A stretch of 64,000 bases of DNA from Phoenix dactylifera (Eukaryota > Streptophyta > Magnoliopsida > Arecales > Arecaceae), in assembly GCF_009389715.1 (NCBI RefSeq), contig NC_052407.1:868001-932000 (forward strand), given 5' to 3'. Each line of letters starts with the position of its first letter. The stretch's first letter is position 1. This document shows positions 49,132 through 61,589 of the stretch, piece after piece. A program made the position numbers and the translations under genes. Under the pieces are notes generated by a model. It did no database searches, was not told the origin of the DNA, and saw only the letters and a list, made by a program, of their open reading frames with translations.

Positions 49132-52100
49132 CTAATCTTCGCAGCTCAGCTTCCTAGACTTTGAAGGAAGAAAGTTAATATTTGGATTTTGTTTCCCGCT
49201 AAGATTGCTAGTCGAAGCAATTGTTGGAGAGACTGAGGAAACAGTGTTCTTTCTCTTAGATCTTCCCATGTTCCAAAATGAAAAAGGTTCCTCTGGCTCA
49301 CTCATGTGAGCAGGAGCATGTCTTTCAAGGTGGCGTGGTGCTGTATTGTGATGCAAGATATGAGGTTCCTGAAAGAAACAGAGAGAATGACGGCAGGAGA
49401 AAGTAACCATGGTTATTGTCTGCAAGGCTGAAATGCATTGCATGCGACAAACTAGAAATTGATAATAATAATAATAATAAAAGCAACAGCATGGCAGCCA
49501 ATTGGCATAAGAAAGCATTTATTGTGTTTTTAGTTAGAAATGCATAAAGAAATAATGCTAACTGATATTATATAAGCTGTTTGAGCAATTAAAAAAATTT
49601 AAAGCATATTGAAAGCTCCCCACTATCACTTGGGTGGTAGCAAGCATGGATTTAAGTGCCATCAGCAAGACAGGATACATGCATACCATGCCAATGACTT
49701 ATTGGCATGCAACATTGGCACAACAGGCCACCAGCTCTGTGGCACGCTTGGCATGCTATCTGCTCGTATGTGCCAACGCTGGCACAGCCTAGGAAGCACA
49801 TATTGGCATACCATTGGCACATGATACCCAAGTCCTTGGTTACCACTAAATATGCCAAAAGTTTGATCTGTATCTTGATGCTTGTATATTTATAAAGGAA
49901 TCTAGAACAAACTTCTAGCTCACCAAGGAATATGACAATAACTTGTTTAACCTGAAAATGATAAAAATAAGGGCATATTTTACTTGCCTCACCCCTGTTA
50001 TGAAATCTATACTTTCAATGATAAAGTTGTTGATTACATGTGCATGTTTGTTAGGGAATTTAACTAATAATAAAGACAAATCTATGGTGTCAATGTGAGG
50101 AATAACTCTAGAGATCTGCAGGTTGGATTTGTTAATGATAGAAATCCCACTAACATCATAGCCTTCAAGTTAAGTGTCTCCAACAAATTGATTTTATCGT
50201 AAAAGCTTCCACAATGATAGCGATTAATTTGCTGAGATTTGACTCTAAGAAAATCTGATAATAAACTTCTAGATCTAAGTTCAACTCCTCTTTCAGTAAT
50301 TCATGCTCTCCTTGAACTATCACTGGATAATACATCACTTGCATTGGACATCTCTTCTAAAGTAGTTTTAGTCATGCCTCAGATTACAAGGAAGTTTATT
50401 TGAAAGACGCCATTAATACTAGGTTACATCATATTCATATGACCTTGCAAGAATCAACCTTTTTAAGCTTAATTAGTATGTAATAGAACCCACAGTATAG
50501 CATTATGTACTAAGATGTATCACCATCAAATCACTTTTCCAAAATTCCTAGCCTTTTATGCCATTAGCGATGATGCAGACAGTTATGCTGATAAAATCTG
50601 GTGGTTTCCCCACATGCTTAAGATGCCCTTATAGTTAAATAAGTGTTCAGCACTTTAATCTCTAAAACCCATGATATGGTACACTTTGATACAATACAAT
50701 ATGCAAAATCAATTATATAAAAATATGCTGATGACTAAAATTGATTAGGATATGATACTTTGGATTAAAGAAATCTTATATTTGCATCATAATAACATAA
50801 AAGAAAAGGAAGAAATATGAGAGATGCTTTACTGGAATGTTTAAACAATCTAAACTGGTATTTTTTCATCAGTAAAGCAGTTGAGAAATCAAGCATCGAC
50901 AATTGTTTTTTTTTTGGCAGGAAATTCCAAAATGTCGTGACATAGCCCAACATAAAAGAGAGACTCCTTTTCCAAAGTGCTGCAGAGAGTTATGTCATGT
51001 CCAAAAGTATAGGCACTCCATAATTCCGAAAAGGAAAATGAGGCATCCAGGTAATACGGCACTAGCCTAGCATTACATGGTATTCAACCAAGGTCCAGTG
51101 AATGTTATAGCTTAAGACCATAATCAGCTTGAATAAGAACACTAGTGATGGTCTGACTGACTCCTCTTTTCAATACAAATCCTACATGTGGTAAGATTAT
51201 ATCTCATGCTTCCCCACAATTTTCTTTGACGCATTGGAACAAGTTCCTTAAACTGCTATTTAGTGACTTCAGTCTGCCCTTCCATCTGGGGATTGTAGCC
51301 ATTTTAGAATTGCAGCTTGCTCCTTATCTTCCTCCACAACTTACACCCAGAATGACTTCCAAACTTCACCTCCTCTTCCAAAACAAGGGTAGATGGAATC
51401 TCATAGAATCAAACAATATCAATATAAGATGTAGGCAGCATCCATTGTTCCAACTATCTTAGAGAAACGGAAAAAAAGGTGCCATCTTAGAGACTATACA
51501 CCATCATGAAGATGGAGTCACACACTTATCAATCATAATAAGACTGACGATGAGGTCCAATCGATTCCTCATGTAGAGGAAGCAATTCAAATGAGCTTGT
51601 GAGAAATGGGTGATATCACTTGCATTCACCTCTTTGGAGACTAATTGGATAGAGTCCTAGTTCCTTAAAGCCTTCGACCTCAACATACTGATGCACAAGC
51701 ATTACCTGAGTTCCATATTATGATTAAAGGTACTGAAATATTGACTATCACAATCATCTCATGTAAGATTTTCTATATATTAGAAAGAACAAGAAAGTTT
51801 AGGCAAGCAACACAACGACATATCATATCATTGTAGTGTGATTACAGTAATAAATAGGTTTTCTTACCCAAAATGTTCTACTTGGAGCAGTGTCATCAGT
51901 GCCATCATGATAAACAACGCCTGCAAAGAAAGATAGCTATTCTAATAAACCATACTGAACTATGTTAATTTCATTACTAGAACACATACTAATATCATAA
52001 TTAATCTCCCAAGCAATTTGAGGATTCACCTCTGCTTCTTGCTACACATTGAACAGAAGAACTCGCCAGCCATGGATCGACAGATAAGTGTTGATCGTAA

Positions 52101-53113
52101 GCCCTCTGGCTCGGAGATGCAGACTCATTGATCAGATCCCGTGGAGGGAAGTATGATTTCGCCAACGGAGAGCACATATTTTCATTACTTGCAGGCCTCG
52201 TCTGACTTAGTTTTTGTGAAGAAGAAGTAGGATAATTGTCCACAAAGTGAGAGTCTACCTCCCCTTGAGGAGGAACAAATAGCCCTGTGTCTCTGGCCAT
52301 ATCTCCATGGCCACTAACCCTGCTATCATTCAAGTAGCCGGGATGTAGACGAGGTTGAAACTGAAAGATTGGCGACAGGCGAACCGCATTCGGGCCATCA
52401 GGCACCCTTTTCTGTGGAAGGAACGATGTATTCCGATCCCAAATCTCCTCATAATTCAAAGGTTTCTTCTGCCTTCCTTTGCAGAATCCAATCTTTCCCC
52501 GTTCCCCATCCACCTCTTCTCCTCTTCGTTCTTCCCCGAGATGAGCCTTCCTCCGAAACAAAGCAAAGTTGCCATCTTTTCCATAATCCCGCTTTCCAAG
52601 AGCCTCCGTTTCCCCACCATCGCCGCCGGGATTCCCCTCAGCTCGTCGGGACAGGGCCCTCCCGGTCCTGACCTGGAACGGGCCGAAGCCGGTGACGACG
52701 GGGGCCCGGGGCAGGGTCGGCGGCAGCCGGGAGGCCGGCTTCTTGGGGATGTAATTGAGGTAGCGGGGGACGGTGAAGGCGGAATTAAGATTGGAGATGG
52801 AGGTCAGGGTGCAGGACTCGTCGGTGGAGATGGTGTGCTTGTGTCTGAGGACTCCGCCACCGGAAGAGGTGGTGCAGGGGGGGTCGGCAGCCGCCGGGAG
52901 AGAATAGGGGGCCGCCGCCGCCGGAGTAGGAGGAGGACGACTGGCGGGCTGGAGGGGGAGGGGCGGGAGGCGGAGTCGGCTGATCCAGGAGGAGCGGAGG
53001 GCCCCGTAGCGCTCGTCTTGCGCGCTGTAGAAGAAGTCGTCCTCGGCCTTGCCGCCGGCGCCGAGGTGGAGATTGCCGCCCTTGCTTCCGACGGAGCTCT
53101 TTAAGGAGGGCAT
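49132..53113 (-). CDS. Uncharacterised 457-aa protein, three exons
   Basis: Exons are 52030-53113, 51868-51920 (53 nt) and 49132-49368, with GT-AG junctions and intact frame (1374 nt). The start is MPSLKSSVGSKGG; the frame stays open upstream but without an ATG, and an out-of-frame ATG upstream would give an overlapping uORF. It is hydrophilic and probably largely disordered: a Pro/Ala-rich tract at residues ~50-78, a Ser/Thr stretch ending in FTVPRYLNYIPKK (~113-125), a charged Gly/Arg/Glu region, then WDRNTSFLPQKRVPDGPNAV. Exon 2 encodes GVVYHDGTDDTAPSRTFW; the tail has HHNTAPRHLERHAPAH and basic NMGRSKRKN. No signal peptide, membrane span or catalytic motif is visible. I do not recognise the family. 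Regular splicing and a clean frame make it a real gene. Confidence 0.75.
49640..49835. repeat. Cluster of TTGGCAY / TGCCAA motifs in intron 2
   Basis: At least seven copies of (A/G)TTGGCA(T/C) or its complement lie within ~200 bp, together with GGCACGCTTGGCATGC. Copies are irregularly spaced and face both ways. Confidence 0.55.
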
Positions 53114-53316
53114 GGGAGCGGGGGCCACGGCAAGTTTGGGTTTTGGGGGAATACAAAGGAAGGAATAAGGAATGCGAGGAGGCGGATTGAGACTCTGTAA
53201 AGCGGACTCATTTTCCTGCGAAGATATCCATTTTTCCAAATGTTCATTGCGACTGGTGCCGCCGTTACCGGCTTATAACGGTAGTATTTTTGCAAGTTAG
53301 GTTTAAAAAGATCTAA

Positions 53317-53797
53317 GGGCTTGTTTGGTTCGCGGGAATAGAAGGAGGAAAAGTGTGGTCAACGAAAAAATAATGAAATGTCTCTTGTTTGGTTGGAGTT
53401 TTCAAAGGAGAGAGATGAAAAAGTTGTATTCCCATGGAAATATAATTCCTACATTTCATGGGAAAGTCTTTCCCATGAGAAACATGGCAAAGCTACTTTC
53501 CCATGAGACGGGAATCACTCCATTTTTGCTTTTTTCCAAATTGGCCATTTAGCATTAAAGAAGTATTAAAGAGGCATTAAAAACCTAATTTTTATTAAGG
53601 GCATAATAGGAATTATACATAACTTTCCTAGGAAAGTGGATGACCAACCAAACATAAGCAATTTGAAAATTTGTCACTTTTCCATGGTCAACCAAATATG
53701 CCAAAAGTACTTTCCTAGGCATCCTCTTCCTAGGAATTTGTTTCTCGGGAATTATATTCCTACGAGGGAAAATGCTTCCCGCGAGCCAAAGGAGCCC
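53317..53797. mobile_element. Tourist-like (PIF/Harbinger) MITE, 481 bp
   Basis: The left end GGGCTTGTTTGGTTCGCGGG is matched by the reverse complement of the right end, GGGCTCCTTTGGCTCGCGGG, and both are flanked by TAA (53314-53316 and 53798-53800), the Tourist target duplication. Subterminal inverted matches such as cctaggaaagt also occur. It lies ~200 bp upstream of the 457-aa gene. Confidence 0.82.
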
Positions 53798-53800
53798 TAA

Positions 53801-55850
53801 AGGAACTCGTAGAATTAGTTAGTGTTCTCCGAAACATTGAAAAATCTTTAAATCATTCTCGATTTTTCACTTGAAGTGTTCAACTTTTCTTGAATCGTCA
53901 TGGAATTATTGTTACAGTGTTCTCCAAATAAGGAGCATATGATCGATGGAACCCTCAACGAATCGAGGGATTTTAGCAAAACTGTTCTGTTTGGCTATCG
54001 GCCAGACTCTCACACCTTGCGGAGCCAAGAGGAGTTGCAGTTGAGGTCTTAGAAGCTACCATTAGGGTTTGTACCCGGACTTGTCTAAAGGTTAGCAGAT
54101 GAAGCAGTGGAGTCCAAGACCCCAGTCATACTCCTGGTCTACAGTAATTTATCTCAAGGTAATCCATTAGAATTTCAATCATGGGCAATTTCTTAGGTTT
54201 CAAATACTCTTTCAGATTGTTTCTGGATATTTGATAGTTAACTTCCTTCCAGCTTGGCTACTTAATTTGTTTCTTCAATCTTATTTTTCTTGTGATATCA
54301 TAAATTTGTAGTAGAGGGATAGACTTGGTTGAAACATTCAACAAGCATACATCCAAGCACCTTAAGGTGGCGGTTGTTGATCTAAATGGAATTACTAACG
54401 TGATCTTAGATCATTGCCGATTCTTATCTCAACATAATCTAAGGTCACTGTGTTGGTATGTAATGTTCCAATAACTAAGATTGGTCTCCACAAGGAACTT
54501 ATTTGATATTCCAAAAGAATCCAAAATTATTAACCATACAATATTAAAATTATCCCTAATATATTCTATAAAAGTATATTTTTTGTTATTATAGAATTAA
54601 TACTTTCATTTATACTAATAACATATTATTATTTTAATAATAGTATATATTTTGATAAGAAAATAAGGCAAATAAAGGTAACATATTAAATAATTTCATG
54701 ATATAAATATAAAGTATAATAATATATTTCTATTATAATTTAAAAGTACAATTGAATAATAATATGATTAATAATATATCATAAATACTATATATGTAAT
54801 ATCAATATAATATAGTGTATATAATATTAATATAATATATTAATGACATATTAATATACTAATTTTTTTTATAAGATTAAGGGATATTTTTGTCTCCAAA
54901 TTTCAAACCTAAGGTCACTGCTATGAGATGATCTTAGATACTCAACTACAAGGACGAGTTTTTTGTCACTTTGTTGGGCAGTGATTTAAGAAGCAAGAAT
55001 GATTCGAGATTAATGTCACATACGCAAGATCGCCATAGTGCAACCAAATATAGTGATTTCATCACCTTCACTCACATCATCTTAGGATTATCATCTCCTA
55101 AAGTGATTCCGTCACCTTCACATTATATCTACTATATTAAAAAAAATTTGAGAACATTTTGGATATGTCTTATTTGCTCGCCGGTGACATTTTATTGGAT
55201 TCTTAAAAAATAATTTTGTTATAGAAACTTATTATGAGTATTTTCAAAAAAGAAAAATTGTGACATATTCTCTCACCTGCATTGAAATTTGTACTTGATA
55301 AAATCTATTAACACTCCAAATTTTCTTTCATCCCCCCTCCCCCGCTTTTCCTCAACCCCCAACCCCCTCTGACAAACTTAACCTACCTTTGTCTTTGTCC
55401 ATCTCTAACAACCTTATTCTCTAAATCTCTATTTTCCATTTTATCACAATCTTGAATATCGCAGCATCCCTCTCCAATATCTATTTTGAAATTTCGACAT
55501 TTAATTTATCATTATCATCTATTTTCCATTTCAGCTGAGATCGAACACCAAAGAGCGATACCTGCATATAATGTTTGATTCTCCGGTCAAGCTGCATTTA
55601 GAATTCCAAGTATTATTAATTTTACATTGCTGTGAATGCTAATGTTTTGATTCCCACATAATAATTGCCGAAGTAATTAACATTTGGAAAGGAAGGAACT
55701 TGGTTGGTGAGCAACTGATGTGCAAGAATCTGTGCGGAATTATTGATGTACGCGTCAATTTTCTTGATACACACGAGCGAACTTTTGGCCGGGAATTTTT
55801 ATCTTTTGAAGGGAAAAGGAGGGCGTTGGTCCACCCATATATCAGAGAAA
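53801..55850. other. Intergenic, AT-rich, nothing recognised
   Basis: It includes a strongly AT-rich tract at about 54530-54870. No gene-like exon is evident. Confidence 0.55.
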
Positions 55851-55854
55851 AAAA

Positions 55855-56835
55855 GAAGCGCGGGGTGAGGATTTTCGCCAACGCTTGATGTGCGGGGCTG
55901 ATGAGACAGCTAAGCATGTGTTGTTACAGTGTGAGTGGGAGAGGGCGACCTGATCTCTAGTAGGAATTCCACAAGATGTCTGGAGATTGAGGGATCAATT
56001 CATATGGGTTATCCAAAGCTGGTTTGGCAGCCTCCAGCTGTGCCTCATCGCTATTGGAGCTACATGCATCGCTTATCAAATTTGGTTGGCCAGAAATGCT
56101 AAGATCTTTGGCGAACGTCGTATGTCGCCGAGGTTTGTGGTGGAACATGCGCGGATACAAGCAGAGAAGCTTGATCGTGGAACCTCGTTAGATGGACCTT
56201 TGATAGTTCGGAATATTTAGAACTCTCATTCCCCTCGGGTAGCGGCTCGTTTGGTATTTTTCACCTGAGAGCGTCCACCCTCGAGCTTCCTCAAGGTTAA
56301 CTTTGATGGGTCGATACAGGATGGAGGGAGTAAAGGGGGCGCCGAGTTCGTGATTAGGGACCCAAGTACACGCGTGGTGGCAACTGGTGGCTGTCAGCTA
56401 GCGGAGACCTTGATTCCTAGTGCTGAGCTGAGGGCTACATGGGAGGGTATTCGATATGCGCGGCGAGTGTTGCAGGCCAGCTTCATTATTATAGAGGGTA
56501 ACTCGGCTACCATTATTGGGTGGATCCACGAGAGTCCGAGGGTGTCGGAGGGGACCACCCCCTACTCCAAGACATTGGGGCTATAGATAGGGATGAAGAG
56601 ACCTTCCTGGCCAAGCATGTTTATAGAAAGGCCAATAGGGCCGCGAATTGGATGGCCTCTTACGCGGCTAGTTCAATAGGCGATACTTTGGGGACGCAGG
56701 AGGGAGAGCTGCCCAGAGCTCTTCGTAATATTTTGTTTTCAGGTTTTATTGGGTGTGTCTGTGGCCGTGTATTGTGAGACTGTAATAAAAAGAATAAGAG
56801 GGAGAGAAAAAAAGAAAGAAAGAAGGAAGGAAAGA
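55855..56835 (+). mobile_element. LINE 3' end with RT zinc-binding and RNase H-like domains
   Basis: A zinc-binding segment (CGADETAKHVLLQCEWERAT, about 55895-55955) is followed by a linker (FGSLQLCLIAIGATCIAYQI, WLARNAKIFGE) and an RNase H-like domain: LKVNFDGSIQDGG (about 56293), EFVIRDPSTRVVATGG, SAELRATWEGIRYARR, IIEGNSATIIGWI, HVYRKANRAANWMASYAAS. This is the usual C-terminus of plant L1-type LINEs. In-frame stops and frameshifts kill it. It ends near 56777 with an A/G-rich tail (aataaaaagaataag, then aaagaaagaaag). Confidence 0.8.
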
Positions 56836-57598
56836 AGAAGTTAGCGCCAACCCACCCTCGGTACGGAAAACTATGTCGTACATGGCGTCCATCGAATGAT
56901 CGCACATGCTGATACTCATGACCATTCGATTCTGTAGGTAGATGGGCATCAAGATAACGCTTATGCACGTGGTTGGGTTTGTCAATCCTTATCGCATTGG
57001 CTTGACGACATTAATGCATGACTCGTCAATGATGCGACATCAGAATATAGAAATTGCATCACGACGAAAATGATGGTGAGAGGCAACGAGGATATGAATG
57101 AATAAATCTAGAGATTCCTAGAGAGGGAACTCCTACAAATCAAGGACCAATAGATGGAGAGAGGATATAATGACGGGTCTACCCAATGGGGGCACAACCA
57201 GATTCCTAGTGAGGATATATACAAGCTGTCAATTATAGCTTCATTTCCCTTGGCAGGAAGCTTTAGAGTTTGAGGAAATATCTATATTTTAAAAATGTTA
57301 CCATCAGGTTACCTTTTAAAATAACGTTTGAGATTTCCGTTCTTTATATATGAGTGTCCCTCTAGAAAAGCGACTCACCGAGACCCCTTCCAAATCATAA
57401 AATAAATTACCCAGTCTTGTTGACATTTGAGCTTAGCCATGCCATGCATTTCGACAACGTATTCTTTTTGGAAAAATCACAAACAGTCACTTACAACCCT
57501 CATGTTGGAACCTGAAAACTCTCCTGCTAAAAGGCAAGCGTAGCACTGTCGTGGTAGCAATTGCAGGTGAAGGAGAGGAGATCGTGGCATGGCACCTA
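56836..57598. other. Intergenic, nothing recognised
   Basis: No exon or repeat family identified. Confidence 0.5.
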
Positions 57599-57599
57599 A

Positions 57600-57865
57600 C
57601 TTTTTCTTTTTTTTTTTTTGAAGCGGATTTTTCATACAATACGTGTACGATTACATCTAATAAAGTCAAAAAACACTAACTCGCGGAGTGCCTGTGGCAA
57701 ATCCCCCTCTTATGAATAAAAGATGTACCCTGAGTGGTGAGCCGCATAAGCAGCCAGTCGGTCGCCCTATTGGCTTCTCTGAATATATGTTTGGCTTGGA
57801 AGGCTACTCCATCCCTCATCATCATCCCTATGCCCCGGATCAGGGCGGCACATGTCGTGTTTGTT
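57600..57865 (-). mobile_element. LINE 3' end relic
   Basis: On the minus strand a segment reading FQAKHIFREANRATDWLLMR matches the end of the RNase H-like domain seen at 56600-56680. A run of A (T on the plus strand, 57601-57620) follows as the tail. Only the last ~250 bp are recognisable. Confidence 0.6.
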
Positions 57866-60158
57866 AGTGTGGCAGGGTCGGGTGGTCATAATAGGGGGGG
57901 AGGAGGATTTTGCAGACTAACCAATGGTAGCTTGTTATTACTTGTCCCTTTGTAGCCTACCTGACCATTGGAATCTTGGCCCGGCCCAACCGAGTCTGAG
58001 ATAGTGAGGTCAAGTTCCTACGCGGCCGGCCCACTAAATTGCTCTAAACCGGTCCGATCCTCTTTGGAGGATGACTGGATGAGAGGGGCTTGTTGGGCCA
58101 CTGGGCCAACCAAACTCCTGACTTTGGGTGTTATGATCCATCTCTCCTGTGGCAAGGCCAATTGCCCCTTGTTTACAAACCCACATCCTAACTAGATCAC
58201 AACAGCTGAAATTTTAGACTGCAATAAGAAAACCAAAAAAGATCACATGGAAATTATCCCATAAAATAAGCACAAAAACAGCATGGCACATCAGCTATCC
58301 CATGAAATGATCCAAGTAGCAGTGCTCTATCATTTGTAATATAGGAACAGTTGGTAGCAGTTCTTGGTCTAGTGACTGGTACAGCAATAACATGTCGCCT
58401 CTCCTAAAATGAAATTTCCTTCTAATTCTCCTTTCCTTTCTGAGACTATCATCCTCTCAGATGCTAGTTCAACCACTAAGCGTGCCATCTCGATGAGCTA
58501 TTAATATTGTAATTAATGGAGAATTCAATTCATGTTACTGGAGACTACAGGTCGAAGAAATAATTTGAAAGAGCAAGATATCCAAGTACCTTTGGGCGAT
58601 GTCAAACGATTCAGATATCAATATTTTGACATCAGACAATTCATCAAACATCAGGAAGAAGTTTAGGCAATAGTTTTAATATTTAGTAAACTAAAAATTC
58701 AAGCAATTCTATAGTTACACAAAAATCTCACTTATAAAAAAAAATCACTCGATTGATTTCCACCTTTCATTTTGCTTCATTTCACATTTCGTGATGCTAG
58801 TTCAACAAGATTATAAAATTACAGCACATCAACCGAGTGATTTTCTTCAATTAGATTTTTGAGTTAATAAAGCATTTCTTGAGGTGTCAATGAGTTGAGT
58901 AATTTTTGGCTGGTGAGAAATTTGAGTTACCATTGCATTTCCCTGGGGCATCTATTTACATCTGAAATTGGCCAAGTGTTCATTAACTAAGTGCTAAATA
59001 ATGATATAACAACAAAGATTTATTAACTTGTTTATCTATTGACACTTGAAGAAACTACAATGGACTACTTCTCGCTCATATAAGAAAACATGTGCAGATA
59101 GTCTATTATTAGAATCATCTACTTAGGAGAGATTATTTAGGGGACAATGCTCATACAGGGAACCATCAGTTACCACCACAAAGTTGCTGACGCAAAAACC
59201 TTCCAAAAGAATGAAGTTTCTGCTCTGAAAAACTATTTTTCTGCATGGTAAGAAGACAAGGTTTCGTTCAAGATTCTATAGATTCATGCATAATTGATGT
59301 CAAATCAACATAGACAAAGTTTCTAAGTCTCTCCAATATATCTGTTTCTTTTCTTTCTCTCTAGAATAAAGATCTGACCGACAATAGCGCTTATCGCATT
59401 CTCAAACATTCAATCTATCTTTCTCAATCACTTTGTATCCTTCTATTCTCCTGCAATCGATGAATCTTACCATGTCTCTCCTTACTATTATCTTAATGAT
59501 CATTATTATATTACTTGCTACTGATTGTCATTCCAATGTAGATGATCATCATTCCTATACGAATGATGATTGTTGCTATATGGGTGATAATTACCATGAA
59601 GAGTTAGATAATGCTCGAAAAATCTTAGATAACTTATTTCAAAACATTCCTGCTACTATGGGATGATATTAGATCGCATGGCAAATTATAAGCCGACATT
59701 GCCAAGGTACAAAAAGGAAGTCATTGCTTATCAACTGCAATATATACTCAATCAGAAGGTTTGCTAATAAAAAGCAGTGTTCATGATCGACCATACAGCG
59801 TGCACAGAATAATTCAGTACCATAGATGGAAACTGTGCTCTTGATACCTTCATGCAATTACTAAAACGTTCACTTTGCCACTAACAACCCCGTTCACATG
59901 TCACATTCATGATCAAAAGTGTAAACCCATCAGGCATGATGATGAAACATTCCAATGTCAGAGTTTTACTTGCACCAGTAACAAAATGCCCAATCAGGTC
60001 AGCAAATTTCTAGCCATAAATATAAACATTATTGTTCACAATTATAAAAGCGGAAGCAGAAAATCTTAATTATTCTTGCCAATTATCCAAGTATCTGGCA
60101 TTCACCAACAGAAGAAAAGGTTAAGGATGGGAGAGGAACACACCAACAAGCATACCTT
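57866..60158. other. Intergenic, nothing recognised
   Basis: AT-rich except 57950-58190. A short plus-strand open frame at 59433-59666, beginning with an Ile/Leu-rich hydrophobic stretch and followed by an acidic one, has no context to support it as a gene. The 3' UTR of the thioredoxin gene should lie at the right end. Confidence 0.5.
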
Positions 60159-60783
60159 TCAAGACCTCAGCTGCTCGATTTTCTTGTCGAGCTCGTCCTT
60201 CTTCGAGCCCACCACCCTGCCCACCTCGCCCCCTCCCTTCACCAGAACGAAGGTCGGCATTGCCTGCACCCTCCACTGCTGCGCCACCTCCTGAAAAATT
60301 TAAAAAGAAAGATCCAATCAATATTCTTAAACCCCTAACCCTACTCCCATCTCGTTCTCTCCAACGACGAAGTTATTTACTAATATAAAAGAATACCGAG
60401 AGCTCGTCGACATCGATCTTGACAAAGACCACGTCGGTGTACTTGGCGGCCATAGCGTTGAAGACCGGCTCCATGAAGCGGCACGGTCCGCACCACGATG
60501 CCGAGAAATCGATCACCATCTTGCCCATAAAATCCATCAATCAATCAAGCAATGAACCGATCATAAAAAAGGAAGGCAACAGATCGCCATTGAAATCCAT
60601 GGATGTAAAATCCTAGATGGGATGGGATGAAATTGGGGAAGAGAGGGAGTATTTTACCAGCTTGGAGGAGTCTCCGTGAGACTGCGAGTGGTCGTTCCAG
60701 GCGTCCTTGGAGTGGATAGCGAGGACGTGGGAGTCGCCGTCGTCGGAGGCGGCGGCGGCGGGGGAGGAGAACAGAAGCCCCAT
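60159..60783 (-). CDS. Thioredoxin h (126 aa)
   Basis: Exons are 60658-60783, 60397-60519 and 60159-60290 (381 nt, GT-AG, phase 0). The active site WCGPC is at residues 51-55 ([10 protein letters not shown]), followed by [10 protein letters not shown], the cis-proline loop QAMPTF (Pro95) and [16 protein letters not shown]. The protein reduces disulphides of target proteins using NADPH-thioredoxin reductase. The ~40-residue N-terminal extension starts MGLLFSS: a glycine at position 2 suits N-myristoylation, as in subgroup-II (h2-like) thioredoxins, so membrane or endomembrane association is possible. The start is the only in-frame ATG. A LINE ends 85 bp upstream, so the promoter or leader may lie in or beyond it. 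The family length is 110-135 aa, so it is complete. Confidence 0.93.
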
Positions 60784-60868
60784 TTTTCCCTTTACTTGCT
60801 TTTCACCATTTCTCTTTGCAAGGTCCAAGAACGCGTCGGTGCCTAAAATAGCTGCCAACAGCCCGGTT

Positions 60869-61545
60869 TTTATTTATTTATTTACTTATTTATGGTCAAA
60901 GCCGCATTTCATTAGTACAATCTGCCATATCAAGTGAAAGTAAATAATACAAATGATGTGAAATACTAGCTAAGCTCGTCCAAAAAATTTCTCCAGAGTG
61001 TCGGACGACATAAGAGGCGACCCAATCTGATGCACTATTCGCCTTCCGATAAACATGAGTTATCCGAAAGGAAGTCAACTCCCTCACCAATGTGCGGAAA
61101 TCCTGTATCAGCGGGTGACCATCTCCGTACCTATCCGCTCTCCGAATTCAATTAATCACTGTGGAGGAATCACCCTCGAGGAATAAGCTGTCGGCCCCCA
61201 GCACCCGTCTCGCATACAAAATACCTTCTCAAGCTGCCCGTAGTTCCGCTCCCACGGGGTCAGACCTGGTGTGCTCCGCCCTCCAGCTGCTATGAATCTA
61301 CCTCTATGGTTCCTGATCACAAAACTCATACTCCCAGAGGAACCATCCTTCGTCATGCCTCCATCGAAATTCATCTTGAGATGAACAAAAGATGGAGGTA
61401 TCCAAATGAAGTAGATAAATCTGGACGCTGAGACAGCAGCATTTTTTATATCTTTGGTGGCAACTTGGTGCGGCAGGTTCGATGCCGATTTTTCGATGCC
61501 CACAATGCTTCTGGCTCTGATTGCTCTCGAAAACACGCAAAATAA
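60869..61545 (-). mobile_element. LINE 3' end relic just upstream of the thioredoxin gene
   Basis: The minus strand gives an RNase H-like domain: LKMNFDGGMTKDG (about 61355), SFVIRNHRGRFIAAGG, STPGL, then in other frames AGADSLFLEGDSSTV-like sequence and finally RITHVYRKANSASDWVAS (about 61000). The 3' tail is an (AAATA)n-like run at 60869-60893. Frameshifts and stops make it a relic. Confidence 0.78.
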
Positions 61546-61589
61546 TAATATAATAAAAATAAAAATTATTTGCAAACAGATAGAGAAAA

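Noticed and set aside
52355-53104. 249-codon plus-strand open frame
   Set aside because: Antisense to exon 1 of the 457-aa gene; its Gly-rich composition is a by-product of GC-rich coding sequence.
59433-59666. 77-codon hydrophobic-acidic frame as a small secreted protein
   Set aside because: Low-complexity, isolated in AT-rich sequence, with no promoter, homologue or exon partner seen.
60784-60858. N-terminal extension of thioredoxin upstream of MGLLFSS
   Set aside because: The frame is open but contains no ATG; MGLLFSS also gives a sensible N-terminus.
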